Shown: positions 25,176-33,639 of the stretch, in pieces
How the letters are laid out: the number at the start of each line of letters is the position of its first letter
How positions within the stretch are numbered: position 1 is the stretch's first letter
Assembly: GCA_944377745.1 (NCBI GenBank)
Contig: CALWFV010000036.1
Location: 1 to 36,735 of the forward strand
Direction of reading: 5' to 3'
DNA: 36,735 nt
DNA from: an uncultured Mediterraneibacter sp.
GTDB taxonomy: Bacteria > Bacillota > Clostridia > Lachnospirales > Lachnospiraceae
Notes under the pieces: generated by a model
The model's input: the letters and a program-made list of their open reading frames with translations, nothing else
Told to the model about the DNA's origin: nothing
The model's database searches: none
Made by a program: the position numbers and the translations under genes

Positions 25176-25191
25176 CACGAAATTGTGAACG
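25176..25191 (+). promoter_or_regulatory. shared 16-base motif, probable AraC operator (right arm)
   Basis: CACGAAATTGTGAACG, matching the left-arm site at 12 of 16 positions in the pattern CACGAAAT-N4-AACG. It points toward the GH1 gene at the same distance from the start codon as the left copy has from the symporter. Confidence 0.55.
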
Positions 25192-25232
25192 GAAAAGCGA
25201 ATAGAAGAACAGGGGAAACAGACGAATGGATA

Positions 25233-25238
25233 TATAAT
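25233..25238 (+). promoter_or_regulatory. -10 box of the GH1-GH2-isomerase-GH43 operon
   Basis: Consensus TATAAT 46 bases before the GH1 start, without a recognisable -35, suggesting activator dependence as in the left arm. Confidence 0.45.
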
Positions 25239-25284
25239 AAAACGGAAGCCGGAATGGTAAAGATTCAGAAAGAGGAGAAAAAGA

Positions 25285-26604
25285 ATGAAGAAATTTGCAG
25301 AGGACTTCATGCTTGGCGCGGCGACAGCGGCGCATCAGGTGGAAGGAAATAATATCTATAATGATTACTGGGCCCAGGAGCAGGTGCCCCACACCATGTT
25401 CAACGAGCCGTCTCTGGACGCGGTGGACCACTACAATCGCTATGAGGAGGATATCCGGCTGATGGCGGAAGCCGGGCTCAACAGCTATCGGTTCTCCATC
25501 GAATGGTCCAGGATCCAGCCGGAAAAAGATGCGTGGAATGAAGAAGAAGTGGAGCATTACAGAAAGGTCCTGCAGTGCTGCCATGATAACGGGATACGGC
25601 CGATGGTTACAATGATGCATTTCTCATCTCCGAAATGGCTGATCTCCATGGGAGGCTGGGAGAATCCTGAGGTGGTCGATCTGTTTGCCGCGTTCTGCAG
25701 AAGGCTGGTGAACGAGCTGGGTGATCAGATGGAGTATGTATGTACCATTAACGAGGCAAATATGCGTCTCCAGCTTGCGTCCCTGATGAAAGACATGATG
25801 AAGCGGATGGCCGGAATGAAAGAGGCGGCGCCTGAGAACGGGAAAGAGGCCGCCGGAGACAGTGAGAGCCAGGTACAGGTCGGAATCAATCTGAATAAAG
25901 AGAATATGATGCTGGGCATGATGGAGTGCGCGCAGGCATTTGGCCTTGAGAATCCCATGGATATGCACACGTTTGTGTCTCAGTGTACCCCGGAGGGAGA
26001 TATCCTTGTGATGAAGGCTCATGAGGCGGCGAAGAAGGCGATGAAAGAAGCGTGTCCGCACCTGAAGATCGGTCTGACATTGTCCCTTCATGATATGGTT
26101 GCTCTTCCTGGAGGAAAGACGGATGCGCAGAAAGAGTGGGACGATGAATTCCTGCATTATCTGCCCTGGATCGAGAAGGATGATTTTCTGGGCGTCCAGT
26201 GTTATACAAGGAAGTTTTTCGACGAGAACGGCGTGGCGGAACCTCCCGCAGGATCTGCCAGGACACAGATGGGGTATGAGGATTATCCCAGGGCGATCGC
26301 AGACGTGGTGAGAAAAGTTTCAGAGAGCTTCCATGGAGATCTGATCGTGACAGAGAACGGGATCGCCACGGACGATGACGCGAGACGGTGTCAGTTTATC
26401 CGGGAAGCGGCGGACGGCCTGCAGGAATGCATAGAAGACGGGATCCCGCTGAAGGGGTATCTGTACTGGTCGCTGCTGGATAATTTTGAGTGGCAGAAAG
26501 GATTTGCCATGACATTCGGTCTCATCGGTGTGGACCGGAAAACGCAGAAACGATACCCGAAGGAGAGCCTGCGCGTGCTGGGGAGCCTGGCGGCGGAGAA
26601 ATAG
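25285..26604 (+). CDS. GH1 family beta-glycosidase, cytoplasmic
   Basis: A 439-residue retaining beta-glycosidase. The N-terminus FAEDFMLGAATAAHQVEG is the GH1 signature; the acid/base Glu is in TINEAN (~157, where most relatives have T-x-NEP) and the nucleophile Glu in VTENG (~357). Between them (~163-225) is a Met- and Lys-rich helical insertion. NEA in place of NEP and this insertion set it apart from well-studied beta-glucosidases. No signal peptide, so it acts inside the cell. GAGGAG precedes ATG 25285. First gene of the right-arm operon; the GH2 gene follows after 34 bases. Beta-glucoside cleavage is likely but the exact specificity is open. Confidence 0.9.
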   Translation: MKKFAEDFMLGAATAAHQVEGNNIYNDYWAQEQVPHTMFNEPSLDAVDHYNRYEEDIRLMAEAGLNSYRFSIEWSRIQPEKDAWNEEEVEHYRKVLQCCHDNGIRPMVTMMHFSSPKWLISMGGWENPEVVDLFAAFCRRLVNELGDQMEYVCTINEANMRLQLASLMKDMMKRMAGMKEAAPENGKEAAGDSESQVQVGINLNKENMMLGMMECAQAFGLENPMDMHTFVSQCTPEGDILVMKAHEAAKKAMKEACPHLKIGLTLSLHDMVALPGGKTDAQKEWDDEFLHYLPWIEKDDFLGVQCYTRKFFDENGVAEPPAGSARTQMGYEDYPRAIADVVRKVSESFHGDLIVTENGIATDDDARRCQFIREAADGLQECIEDGIPLKGYLYWSLLDNFEWQKGFAMTFGLIGVDRKTQKRYPKESLRVLGSLAAEK

Positions 26605-26638
26605 CAGAAAAGTCAGAAAAGGAAGGCCGGAGAGAACG

Positions 26639-28981
26639 ATGAGAAACAGAACAGTATTTAATGAAGGATGGAATTTCGTAAAACATGCGGAAAACGCAGA
26701 AGACGCGTGCGCGCAGAAGGGAACGTCGGTCACGCTGCCTCATACCTGGAACGCTGAAGACGGACAGGACGGCGGAAATGACTATTACAGAGGAACCTGC
26801 TGGTATACGAAAAAAGTGAGCAGGAGGGAGCTCGAGGCAATCTGCGGAGCAGAACAGTCAGAAGCGGTGGACGGAGCGCTCCTTAACGGAAAGGAACTAT
26901 GGATGGAGTTTGAGGGCGCTGCCATGACTGCGGACGTGTATTTTAACGGCACTCACCTGGCTCATCACGAGGGCGGGTATTCTACTTTCCGCGTGGACCT
27001 GACCGGATATATCGGGGAAGAAAACGAACTTGCCGTGTCCGTGGACAACGGAGACAACGACCGTGTATATCCACAGAAAGCGGATTTTACGTTCTACGGA
27101 GGGATTTACAGGGATGTAAGCCTGATCACTGTACCCGAAAGCCATTTTGCGCTTGGATATGAGGGTGCGCCGGGGATCCGTGTGACGCCGGAGGTTGAGA
27201 TCAGTGGGAAAGACGAAAGCGGACTCCCTGCGGGCAGTGCGAAAGTGACTGTGGAAGCCTGGATGGAAGGAACAGGGGGTGGCCAGGAGTTCCGGGTACG
27301 GTTTTCTCTTGACGGACAGCAGAAGGAGGCAGCTGTTTCCGAAGGATACGCAAAGGCAGAATTTAGCCTTCCAAAGGCACGGCTCTGGAACGGACTGGAC
27401 GATCCTTTTTTATACAAAGTTATGGCAGAACTGTATGAGGGAGATGCAAAGCAGGACGAGATTTCTGCCAGATTCGGCTGCCGGAAGATGGAGATCGATC
27501 CGGACAGGGGATTCTTTCTCAACGGCCGTTCCTATCCCCTCCGGGGAGTGTCGCGCCACCAGGACCGGGCAGGCGTGGGGAATGCCCTGACAAAAGAGAT
27601 GCACCGGGAGGATCTGGAAATCATCCGGGAGATGGGCGCCAATACGATTCGCCTGGCTCATTATCAGCACGCACAGTATTTTTATGATCTCTGTGACGAG
27701 ACAGGTATGGTGGTGTGGGCAGAAATCCCTTACATCACACTCCACATGAAGAACGGCAGAGAGAACACACTCAGCCAGATGAGAGAGCTGGTAACACAGA
27801 ATTATAATCATCCCTGTATCGTCTGCTGGGGGCTTTCCAATGAGATCACGGCGGCGGGAGAAGTGACGGAAGACCTTCTGGAAAATCACAGGATTTTAAA
27901 CGAGCTGTGCCACAGGCTGGATCCCACTCGTCCTACCACGATGGCTCATGTGTTCATGCTGGAGACGGACAGTGAGCTGCTCTCAATCCCGGATATCGGA
28001 AGCTACAACCTGTATTTTGGATGGTATCTGGGAGAACTGTCTCAGAATGACAGCTTTTTTGATGAATATCATGAGAACTATCCGGACCGCTGCATTGGAT
28101 TTTCCGAGTACGGGGCGGATGCCAATCCGGCATTTCAGTCCCCGGAGCCGAAGAGGGGAGATTATACCGAATCCTATCAGACCGTGTATCATGAACATAT
28201 CCTGGATATGATCGAGAAGAGGCCTTATCTCTGGGCAACCCATGTCTGGAATATGTTTGATTTCGCTGCAGACGGACGTGATGAGGGAGGAAAGCACGGT
28301 GTGAACCAGAAAGGTCTGGTGACTATGGACAGAAAGCTGAAGAAGGACGCTTTCTATCTCTACAAAGCACACTGGAGCAGTGAGCCATTTGTCCATATCT
28401 GCGGGAGAAGGTATGTAAACCGGGCAGAGGACGTCACAGAGGTCAAAGTATACAGCAATCTGCAAGAAGTTACCCTTTCTGTGGACGGAAAAGAGGCGGA
28501 GACGAAACAGGGGAGATACTGCTTCCGGTTCCAGGTACCGATCTCAGGGGAACACAGGATCCGGGCCGCTGCGAAGAGTGAAAGGAAAGGTGAGGAGCTG
28601 TGGGATGAGATCTCCATCTGCAGATCTGAAAAACCGGATCCGTCCTATCAGTTCATACAGAAGGGCGGAGTAGTCAACTGGTTTGACAAGGAAGATTTTG
28701 ATGAAAGCTGCTATTCGATCAAGGACACATACGGAAGCCTGCTGGCTGACTCCAGGACGGCGGCGATCGTAGGAAAGCTGATGGAAGGCGCGGCGGCAAG
28801 CCGGGGAGATGTTGCCGAGAGTGTGAAGGACAATCCGAATCTTATAAGGATGATGTCCCGTCTGACTCTGGAGAGCCTGATCAACCAGGCGGGAGATGTC
28901 ATTAAGCCGGAGCAGGTCAAAGCCATCAATGCGGCGCTCCAGAAGATAAAAAAACCGGAGGTGGATGAGACATGCCGGTAA
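26639..28981 (+). CDS. GH2 family glycoside hydrolase with C-terminal helical tail, cytoplasmic
   Basis: A 780-residue GH2 enzyme (beta-galactosidase/glucuronidase superfamily). Order: jelly-roll sugar-binding domain (~1-190, including GGIYRDVSL), immunoglobulin-like domain, TIM barrel (~290-600) with acid/base Glu in WGLSNEI (~400) and nucleophile in GFSEYGADA (~488), then a DUF4982-like beta domain (~600-670). The last ~80 residues are a separate helical unit ending in NAALQKIKK. GGAG six bases before ATG 26639 sets the start. No signal peptide. The stop overlaps the isomerase gene by ten bases. The sugar removed cannot be told from sequence. Confidence 0.9.
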   Translation: MRNRTVFNEGWNFVKHAENAEDACAQKGTSVTLPHTWNAEDGQDGGNDYYRGTCWYTKKVSRRELEAICGAEQSEAVDGALLNGKELWMEFEGAAMTADVYFNGTHLAHHEGGYSTFRVDLTGYIGEENELAVSVDNGDNDRVYPQKADFTFYGGIYRDVSLITVPESHFALGYEGAPGIRVTPEVEISGKDESGLPAGSAKVTVEAWMEGTGGGQEFRVRFSLDGQQKEAAVSEGYAKAEFSLPKARLWNGLDDPFLYKVMAELYEGDAKQDEISARFGCRKMEIDPDRGFFLNGRSYPLRGVSRHQDRAGVGNALTKEMHREDLEIIREMGANTIRLAHYQHAQYFYDLCDETGMVVWAEIPYITLHMKNGRENTLSQMRELVTQNYNHPCIVCWGLSNEITAAGEVTEDLLENHRILNELCHRLDPTRPTTMAHVFMLETDSELLSIPDIGSYNLYFGWYLGELSQNDSFFDEYHENYPDRCIGFSEYGADANPAFQSPEPKRGDYTESYQTVYHEHILDMIEKRPYLWATHVWNMFDFAADGRDEGGKHGVNQKGLVTMDRKLKKDAFYLYKAHWSSEPFVHICGRRYVNRAEDVTEVKVYSNLQEVTLSVDGKEAETKQGRYCFRFQVPISGEHRIRAAAKSERKGEELWDEISICRSEKPDPSYQFIQKGGVVNWFDKEDFDESCYSIKDTYGSLLADSRTAAIVGKLMEGAAASRGDVAESVKDNPNLIRMMSRLTLESLINQAGDVIKPEQVKAINAALQKIKKPEVDETCR

Positions 28982-29817
28982 AGGCGATACAGATGATCCA
29001 GCTCGGGACTGTGATGGGTTCCGAGAAGCAGGCGAGAGAAACGATCCGGCTTATGAAGGAAGCCGGATATGAGGGGATTGAGATCAACGGATTCATGATC
29101 CGGAAAATGCCGCCTATTGTCAGGGTACTGACCACACTGGCGGGTATGCCGATCGGTAAGACGGCAAAACTGGACTGGAACAGACTGATCCGGGAGACCG
29201 GGCTGAAAGTGGTCAGTGTCCACGAGGATCTGGGAACGATCCTGAGGACCCCGGAGGAAGTCATCCGCGAGGCGGAGTCCTTTGGGACAAACTATGTGGT
29301 GATCACCGGAATGCACCGGTTTGACTACTCAGATAAAGAGGCGGTCCTGGATCTGGCAGAACGGCTTAACCGGGCCGGAAAGCTGATGAAAGAGGGCGGG
29401 ATCTCTCTTCTCTATCACAACCATAACTGTGAATTCCGAAAAGTGAGCCCCGGGATCACAGCGTATGATCTGTTGATGGAAAAGACTGATCCCAACTATG
29501 CGAACTTTGAGTTCGATTCGTACTGGCCTTCGGAGGCAGGCGTCGACATTATCCCCCTGATGAAGCGCCTTGGGACAAGGATGAAGCTTTATCATATCAA
29601 CGACAGGGGAACAAGAGTCAGCGGTCCGGCGGGTCAGATCCTGAAGTCAGACAGCATGGAACTGGGATACGGGAATATGAACCTGCCGGAGATGGTGAGG
29701 ATCGCAAAAGAGAACGGCGTGGATGCGGTCGTGCTGGAAAGCCACAAAAACTGGGCGGACAAGTCTCCGGTGAAATCTTTCCAGCTGAGCGCGGAATTTA
29801 TGAACAGATATGTCTGA
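28972..29817 (+). CDS. sugar phosphate isomerase/epimerase-type TIM-barrel protein
   Basis: A 281-residue protein of the xylose isomerase-like (AP endonuclease 2) superfamily. It has GYEGIEINGF near the N-terminus and metal-ligand type residues in YHNHNCEF (~144), NFEFDSYWPSEAG (~180) and LYHINDRG (~206), ending with VLESHKNW. Members isomerise or epimerise sugars, and some act on 3-keto or C-linked glycosides. It overlaps the GH2 gene by ten bases and is followed closely by GH43, so it belongs to the same operon and probably processes the released sugar. Its exact reaction is unknown. Confidence 0.85.
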   Translation: MPVKAIQMIQLGTVMGSEKQARETIRLMKEAGYEGIEINGFMIRKMPPIVRVLTTLAGMPIGKTAKLDWNRLIRETGLKVVSVHEDLGTILRTPEEVIREAESFGTNYVVITGMHRFDYSDKEAVLDLAERLNRAGKLMKEGGISLLYHNHNCEFRKVSPGITAYDLLMEKTDPNYANFEFDSYWPSEAGVDIIPLMKRLGTRMKLYHINDRGTRVSGPAGQILKSDSMELGYGNMNLPEMVRIAKENGVDAVVLESHKNWADKSPVKSFQLSAEFMNRYV

Positions 29818-29837
29818 GAAAAGAGGAGGAAATCCGG

Positions 29838-31634
29838 ATGAACTATTTTTGCAATCCGGTCAATGTGAATTACCGGTATCAGTTTAATGATGACCAGAGA
29901 AACAAAGGGATCAAAGTGGCGAGAGAGGCTGCGGATCCTTCCATGATCTGGTTTAAAGGAAAGTATTACATCTTTGCGTCCATGACGCTGGGGGTCTGGG
30001 TTTCTGAGGACCTGGCCGTATGGAAAAACCACCGCCTGCCCGAAAGTCTGCCTCTCTATGATTACGCGCCGGATGTGAGGGTCATGGGAGATTATGTTTA
30101 TTTCTGTGCGTCGAAGAGAGGAGAAAACTGCAGTTTCTACCGGACGAAGGATATCCTCGAGGGACCTTATGAAGAAATCCCGGGAACCTTTGATTTCTGG
30201 GACCCGAACCTGTTTCTGGATGAGGACGGACGGCTTTATTTTTACTGGGGATGTTCTAACATGACCCCGGTCTGGGGAGCGGAACTGGATCCGGAGACCA
30301 TGCATCCGCTGGGGGAAAGGATCGCTCTCATTGAAGGCGATGCCTCGACAAAGGGCTATGAGAGAGCCGGTGAGGACCACACCCTTGTCCCCAGGTCTGA
30401 GGAGGAGATTGAGGCATGTTATCAGGGCTTTTTAAAGGCGCAGAACATGAGCGAAGCAGATTTCCCGGAGGAATATAAGCCTCTTGTAAAGGGAATGTTC
30501 AGCCGGAAACCTTACATAGAAGGGGCATGGATGAACAAGTTTAACGGGAAATATTATCTTCAGTATGCATGCCCGGGCACGCAGTATAATATTTACGCAG
30601 ACGGAGTATATGTCGGGGACAGCCCGCTGGGTCCCTTTACCCTGGCAAAATGTAATCCCTTCTCCTATAAGCCCGGTGGATTCATTCCGGGGGCAGGTCA
30701 CGGCTCTACCATGGAGGACCCGGAGGGGTGTCTGTGGCATACATCTACCATGCGGATCAGCGTGAATCACGACTTTGAGCGGCGCGTGGGAATCTGGCCC
30801 GCAGGACTGGATCGAGACGGGGAGCTGTTCTGCAATCAGAGATACGGGGACTGGCCCATGGCAGTGGAAGAACTTCGGAAAGACCCCTGGTGCAGCCCTT
30901 CCTGGTATCTTTTGAGTTATGAGAAGGCGATGAGCGCCTCCTCTTTTGAAGAGGGGAAAGAGCCGGAAAAGGCGGCGGATGAGAATGTTCAGACCTGGTG
31001 GCGCCCATTATCTGCGGAACGGGAAGAATGGCTGTGTATGGATCTGGGTATGATTTCAGAAGTACATGCAGTACAGATCAATTTTGCGGATGACAGGATC
31101 GATATCCCGGTGCCGGGAAAGATCGGCGGCTCAGCCACGCAGGCCCGGTACATTGAAGAAAGGGATCTTGCGACCCGATGGATCCTGGAAGGCTCGGAGG
31201 ATGGAGCGAAATATGAAGTGCTCGTTGATAAGTCCGGGGCTGAGACGGACCTGCCCCACGATCTGATCGTATGGGAGGAAGGAAAAAAGCTGCGGTATCT
31301 CAGACTTACGGGAATGCAAGTGCCTTACGGACAGAGACCGTGCATTTCCGGACTCCGTGTGTTTGGAGTGCAGGAAAAAGAGAAGCCGGGCGTTCCGGAA
31401 TTCTCCGCACAGAGAGATGGGGATCTGGATATGAAGGTTGTGATCCGGGGGACTGGTGCTCTGGGGTATAATATCCTCTGGGGCGAGGAACCCGGCAAGT
31501 TGTATCACAGTTGTATGACATTTGAGGAAAACCAGCGGATCGGCGCCCTGGTGAAGGGCAGGGATTACTGGGGGAGAGTAGATGCCTTCAATGAGGCGGG
31601 GATCACGGAGGGAACCGTGAAGAGGCTGGGATAG
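29838..31634 (+). CDS. GH43 family glycoside hydrolase with CBM-like and Fn3-like C-terminal domains
   Basis: A 598-residue enzyme. The five-bladed propeller (~1-320) shows the three acidic residues of GH43: base Asp33 in AADPSMIWF, a modulator Asp in FWDPNLFLDEDG (~122) and acid Glu in YIEGAWMNKFNGKYYLQYA (~228). A discoidin/CBM32-like domain follows (~345-510, KAADENVQTWW to CISGLRVFG), then a short Fn3-like domain. GH43 enzymes remove beta-xylose or alpha-L-arabinose, some beta-galactose. There is no signal peptide, so the binding domain is cytoplasmic, which is unusual for polymer binding. GAGGAGG precedes the ATG. Last gene of the operon. Confidence 0.9.
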   Translation: MNYFCNPVNVNYRYQFNDDQRNKGIKVAREAADPSMIWFKGKYYIFASMTLGVWVSEDLAVWKNHRLPESLPLYDYAPDVRVMGDYVYFCASKRGENCSFYRTKDILEGPYEEIPGTFDFWDPNLFLDEDGRLYFYWGCSNMTPVWGAELDPETMHPLGERIALIEGDASTKGYERAGEDHTLVPRSEEEIEACYQGFLKAQNMSEADFPEEYKPLVKGMFSRKPYIEGAWMNKFNGKYYLQYACPGTQYNIYADGVYVGDSPLGPFTLAKCNPFSYKPGGFIPGAGHGSTMEDPEGCLWHTSTMRISVNHDFERRVGIWPAGLDRDGELFCNQRYGDWPMAVEELRKDPWCSPSWYLLSYEKAMSASSFEEGKEPEKAADENVQTWWRPLSAEREEWLCMDLGMISEVHAVQINFADDRIDIPVPGKIGGSATQARYIEERDLATRWILEGSEDGAKYEVLVDKSGAETDLPHDLIVWEEGKKLRYLRLTGMQVPYGQRPCISGLRVFGVQEKEKPGVPEFSAQRDGDLDMKVVIRGTGALGYNILWGEEPGKLYHSCMTFEENQRIGALVKGRDYWGRVDAFNEAGITEGTVKRLG

Positions 31635-31688
31635 AGAACGTTTGCGTGTCTGCGCAGATGACCGAGCCATTGTACCCCGCCGGACAGA

Positions 31689-31730
31689 GGGAGACGTCAG
31701 GAGCAGAAAAGCTTCTGACGTCTCCCTTTT
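31689..31730 (+). terminator. strong terminator of the right-arm sugar operon
   Basis: A 16-bp stem with one G.T pair: GGGAGACGTCAG (31689-31700) with CTGACGTCTCCC (31715-31726), continued inward by GAGC/GCTT-type pairs to a six-base AGAAAA loop, followed by TTTT. There is no T-run on the minus strand, so the converging ABC-F gene is not clearly served by it. Confidence 0.85.
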
Positions 31731-31760
31731 CTGGCTGTTTTATATTTCAGAGAGAAATGA

Positions 31761-33242
31761 TCAGAGAGGAATGATCTTCGTTGCCACCTTCTCCCGAAAT
31801 GTCCGGTCATGTTCCACAAAGAGCATGGAAGGCTGGCATGACAGCAGCAGATCCTCCAACTGCATCCGGGAGAAGATATCGATGAAGTTCAGCGGCTCAT
31901 CCCAGAGGAACAGATGCGCCGGTTCGCACAGGGATTTTGCCAGAAGGACTTTCTTCTTCTGACCTTCACTGTAATCCTCGATGCGCTTCTCAAACTGTAC
32001 CCGCTCCAGCCCCAGTTTTTTCAGGACTGTGAGGAGCAGGGCGTGGTCGATGCCGTATCTCAGGGCAAGTTCCGGCAGAGTCCCGTTCAGGAAAGAGGTA
32101 TCCTGTGAGATATAGGAGATGCGTAAGTCTCCGGCTGTCCACACTTCTCCCGTGTGGGGGATCTCTTCGCCCAGGATCAGTTTCATCAGGGTGGTCTTTC
32201 CGCAGCCGTTTTTTCCGGAGAGGGCAATCCGGTCCCCTCTGAAGATCTCCAGGTCGAGATACTCCAGCAGGGGAGCCGCCCCTTCATAGCATATCCCTAC
32301 ATCCGTGAGTGTGACCAGCCGCCGGCTGTGATGCTCCAGAAGATTGAGTTTGAGGCTGTCCAGTGTTTCCACATCCTGTAAGAGTCCTTCTTTTTCCCGG
32401 ATGGCGGACTCTTTCCGGTTCTCCAGATTCCTGGCCCGCTTCATCATCTTTGCCGCCTGGTGCCCGATATGTCCCCGGTCCGGTTTGAGCCCCGCCACCC
32501 GGGAGCCGGTCTTTGTACCTTCGACTTTGTCCGACCAGCGGGCAGCCTGCCTGGCGGCTTCCTTCAGTTTACGGATATCTTTTTTCAGGTGCTCGTTCTG
32601 CTGCAGTTCCATGCGGTCTTTTGCGGTTTTGTCCGCATACCAGGAAGAGAAATTCCCCTTCCGTACTTCAATGGTCTGCCGGTTCAGCACGAGCACATGA
32701 TCCACGCACCGGTCCAGAAAATCCCGGTCGTGGGATACAAGGATGAATCCCTTTTTCCGCGACAGGTACTCCGCGACTTTTTTCCGGGCGGGTCCGTCCA
32801 GATGGTTCGTCGGTTCATCGATGAGAAGAAATGCCTGTTCCTTTAAAAAGAGAGCGGCCAGCAGCGCCTTGGTCTGCTCCCCGAAGCTTAAGCTGGAGAA
32901 AGACCGGTAGAGAATCTCCGGATCCGTATCCAGCAGGTTCAGTTCCCGGATCAGCTCCCACTGCTCCATGAGGGGATCGATCTCTTCCAGGATCTCCAGC
33001 GTTATCCGTGAACGGTCATCCACCGGAAAAGGAAAGTATTCAAACTCAACGGATGAAGTGATGGAACCGCTGTATTCATATCTGTTCATGAGCAGGTTCA
33101 AAAAGGTAGTCTTGCCCGTGCCGTTTCTTCCGATGAATCCCAGTTTCCAGTCCGTATCGATCTGGAAGGAGACGTTTTCAAAGACCGGGTCGAAACTGCC
33201 CTCGTAAGTAAATGTCAGGTTATTGATCTGTATGAGTGACAT
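31761..33242 (-). CDS. Lsa-type ABC-F ribosomal protection protein
   Basis: A 493-residue soluble ABC-F with two ATPase domains and no membrane part. Domain 1: Walker A GRNGTGKTTFL (~38-48), signature SLSFGEQTKALLAALFL, Walker B FLLIDEPTNHLD. An inter-domain linker (~200-290), rich in Lys/Arg, reaches into the ribosome. Domain 2: GKNGCGKTTLM, YSEGQKKKVLLAKSL, LFLWDEPLNFID. The opening MSLIQINNLTFTYEGSFDPVFENVSF closely follows Lsa proteins, which protect against lincosamides, streptogramin A and pleuromutilins. GGAGG precedes the ATG. A terminator and competing stems in the leader suggest drug-controlled expression. The drug range of this copy is untested. Confidence 0.9.
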   Translation of the reverse strand: MSLIQINNLTFTYEGSFDPVFENVSFQIDTDWKLGFIGRNGTGKTTFLNLLMNRYEYSGSITSSVEFEYFPFPVDDRSRITLEILEEIDPLMEQWELIRELNLLDTDPEILYRSFSSLSFGEQTKALLAALFLKEQAFLLIDEPTNHLDGPARKKVAEYLSRKKGFILVSHDRDFLDRCVDHVLVLNRQTIEVRKGNFSSWYADKTAKDRMELQQNEHLKKDIRKLKEAARQAARWSDKVEGTKTGSRVAGLKPDRGHIGHQAAKMMKRARNLENRKESAIREKEGLLQDVETLDSLKLNLLEHHSRRLVTLTDVGICYEGAAPLLEYLDLEIFRGDRIALSGKNGCGKTTLMKLILGEEIPHTGEVWTAGDLRISYISQDTSFLNGTLPELALRYGIDHALLLTVLKKLGLERVQFEKRIEDYSEGQKKKVLLAKSLCEPAHLFLWDEPLNFIDIFSRMQLEDLLLSCQPSMLFVEHDRTFREKVATKIIPL

Positions 33243-33307
33243 GGTAAAATCCCTCCAATCTGCAAAATTTTACAGATGCTGTTCTGTAAATGAATCCAGA
33301 TGCTTCC

Positions 33308-33345
33308 AAAACAAAAGGACCGCAGAAAAGTTCTCTCTGCGATCC
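33308..33345 (-). terminator. intrinsic terminator in the ABC-F leader (attenuator)
   Basis: On the minus strand GGATCGCAGA (33345-33336) pairs with TCTGCGGTCC (33326-33317), ten pairs including one T.G, followed by TTTTGTTTT. It lies 66-103 bases before the ABC-F start codon, downstream of the likely promoter, so it would abort transcription in the leader unless prevented. ABC-F resistance genes are often controlled this way. Confidence 0.75.
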
Positions 33346-33347
33346 TC

Positions 33348-33561
33348 TTGTCATGCACGTGCCAAAAGCCGTCCGCCGGACGGAAATGGCGGAACGGGCA
33401 CGGATCCTGTATGGAGAGGAGAAAAGATGAAAACTTTCCTGCGCGGCATGACAAAGTGTCCGGAGTTCTGGTTCCGGCAGCGGGATATCCGTGTACGGTA
33501 CTGCCGTCTGCTGGCACACATGCGTATGCGGCACCGGATATCCATATGACATTGTCATGCC
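33348..33561 (-). promoter_or_regulatory. competing base-pairing segments of the ABC-F leader
   Basis: Read on the minus strand: segment 1 GGCATGACAA (33561-33552), segment 2 TTGTCATGCC (33454-33445), segment 3 GCATGACAA (33356-33348). Segment 2 can pair perfectly with either 1 (10 bp) or 3 (9 bp). Segment 3 directly abuts the terminator stem. Segment 1 overlaps a possible leader start region (GGAAGG, then ATG at 33552). This is the geometry of an attenuation switch. The ~420-base region 33243-33664 holds no other convincing gene. Confidence 0.55.
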
Positions 33562-33639
33562 TTCCACATTATCTGCAGGAAATAATAATCATCTTTTCAA
33601 CTCCAATCTTACAGGGGATTCTCCCTTTATTCTGCCGAA

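Noticed and set aside
28972-29817. Calling the isomerase a C-glycoside deglycosidase subunit
   Set aside because: The usual small beta subunit and the Gfo/Idh-type oxidoreductase are missing from the locus, so the claim is not supported beyond superfamily membership.
33220-33552. A 110-codon minus-strand frame in the ABC-F leader as a real protein gene
   Set aside because: Composition is unusual (many Pro, His, Cys, Arg), it runs through a terminator and into the ABC-F gene, and no family is recognised. Kept only as a possible translated leader in the attenuator finding.
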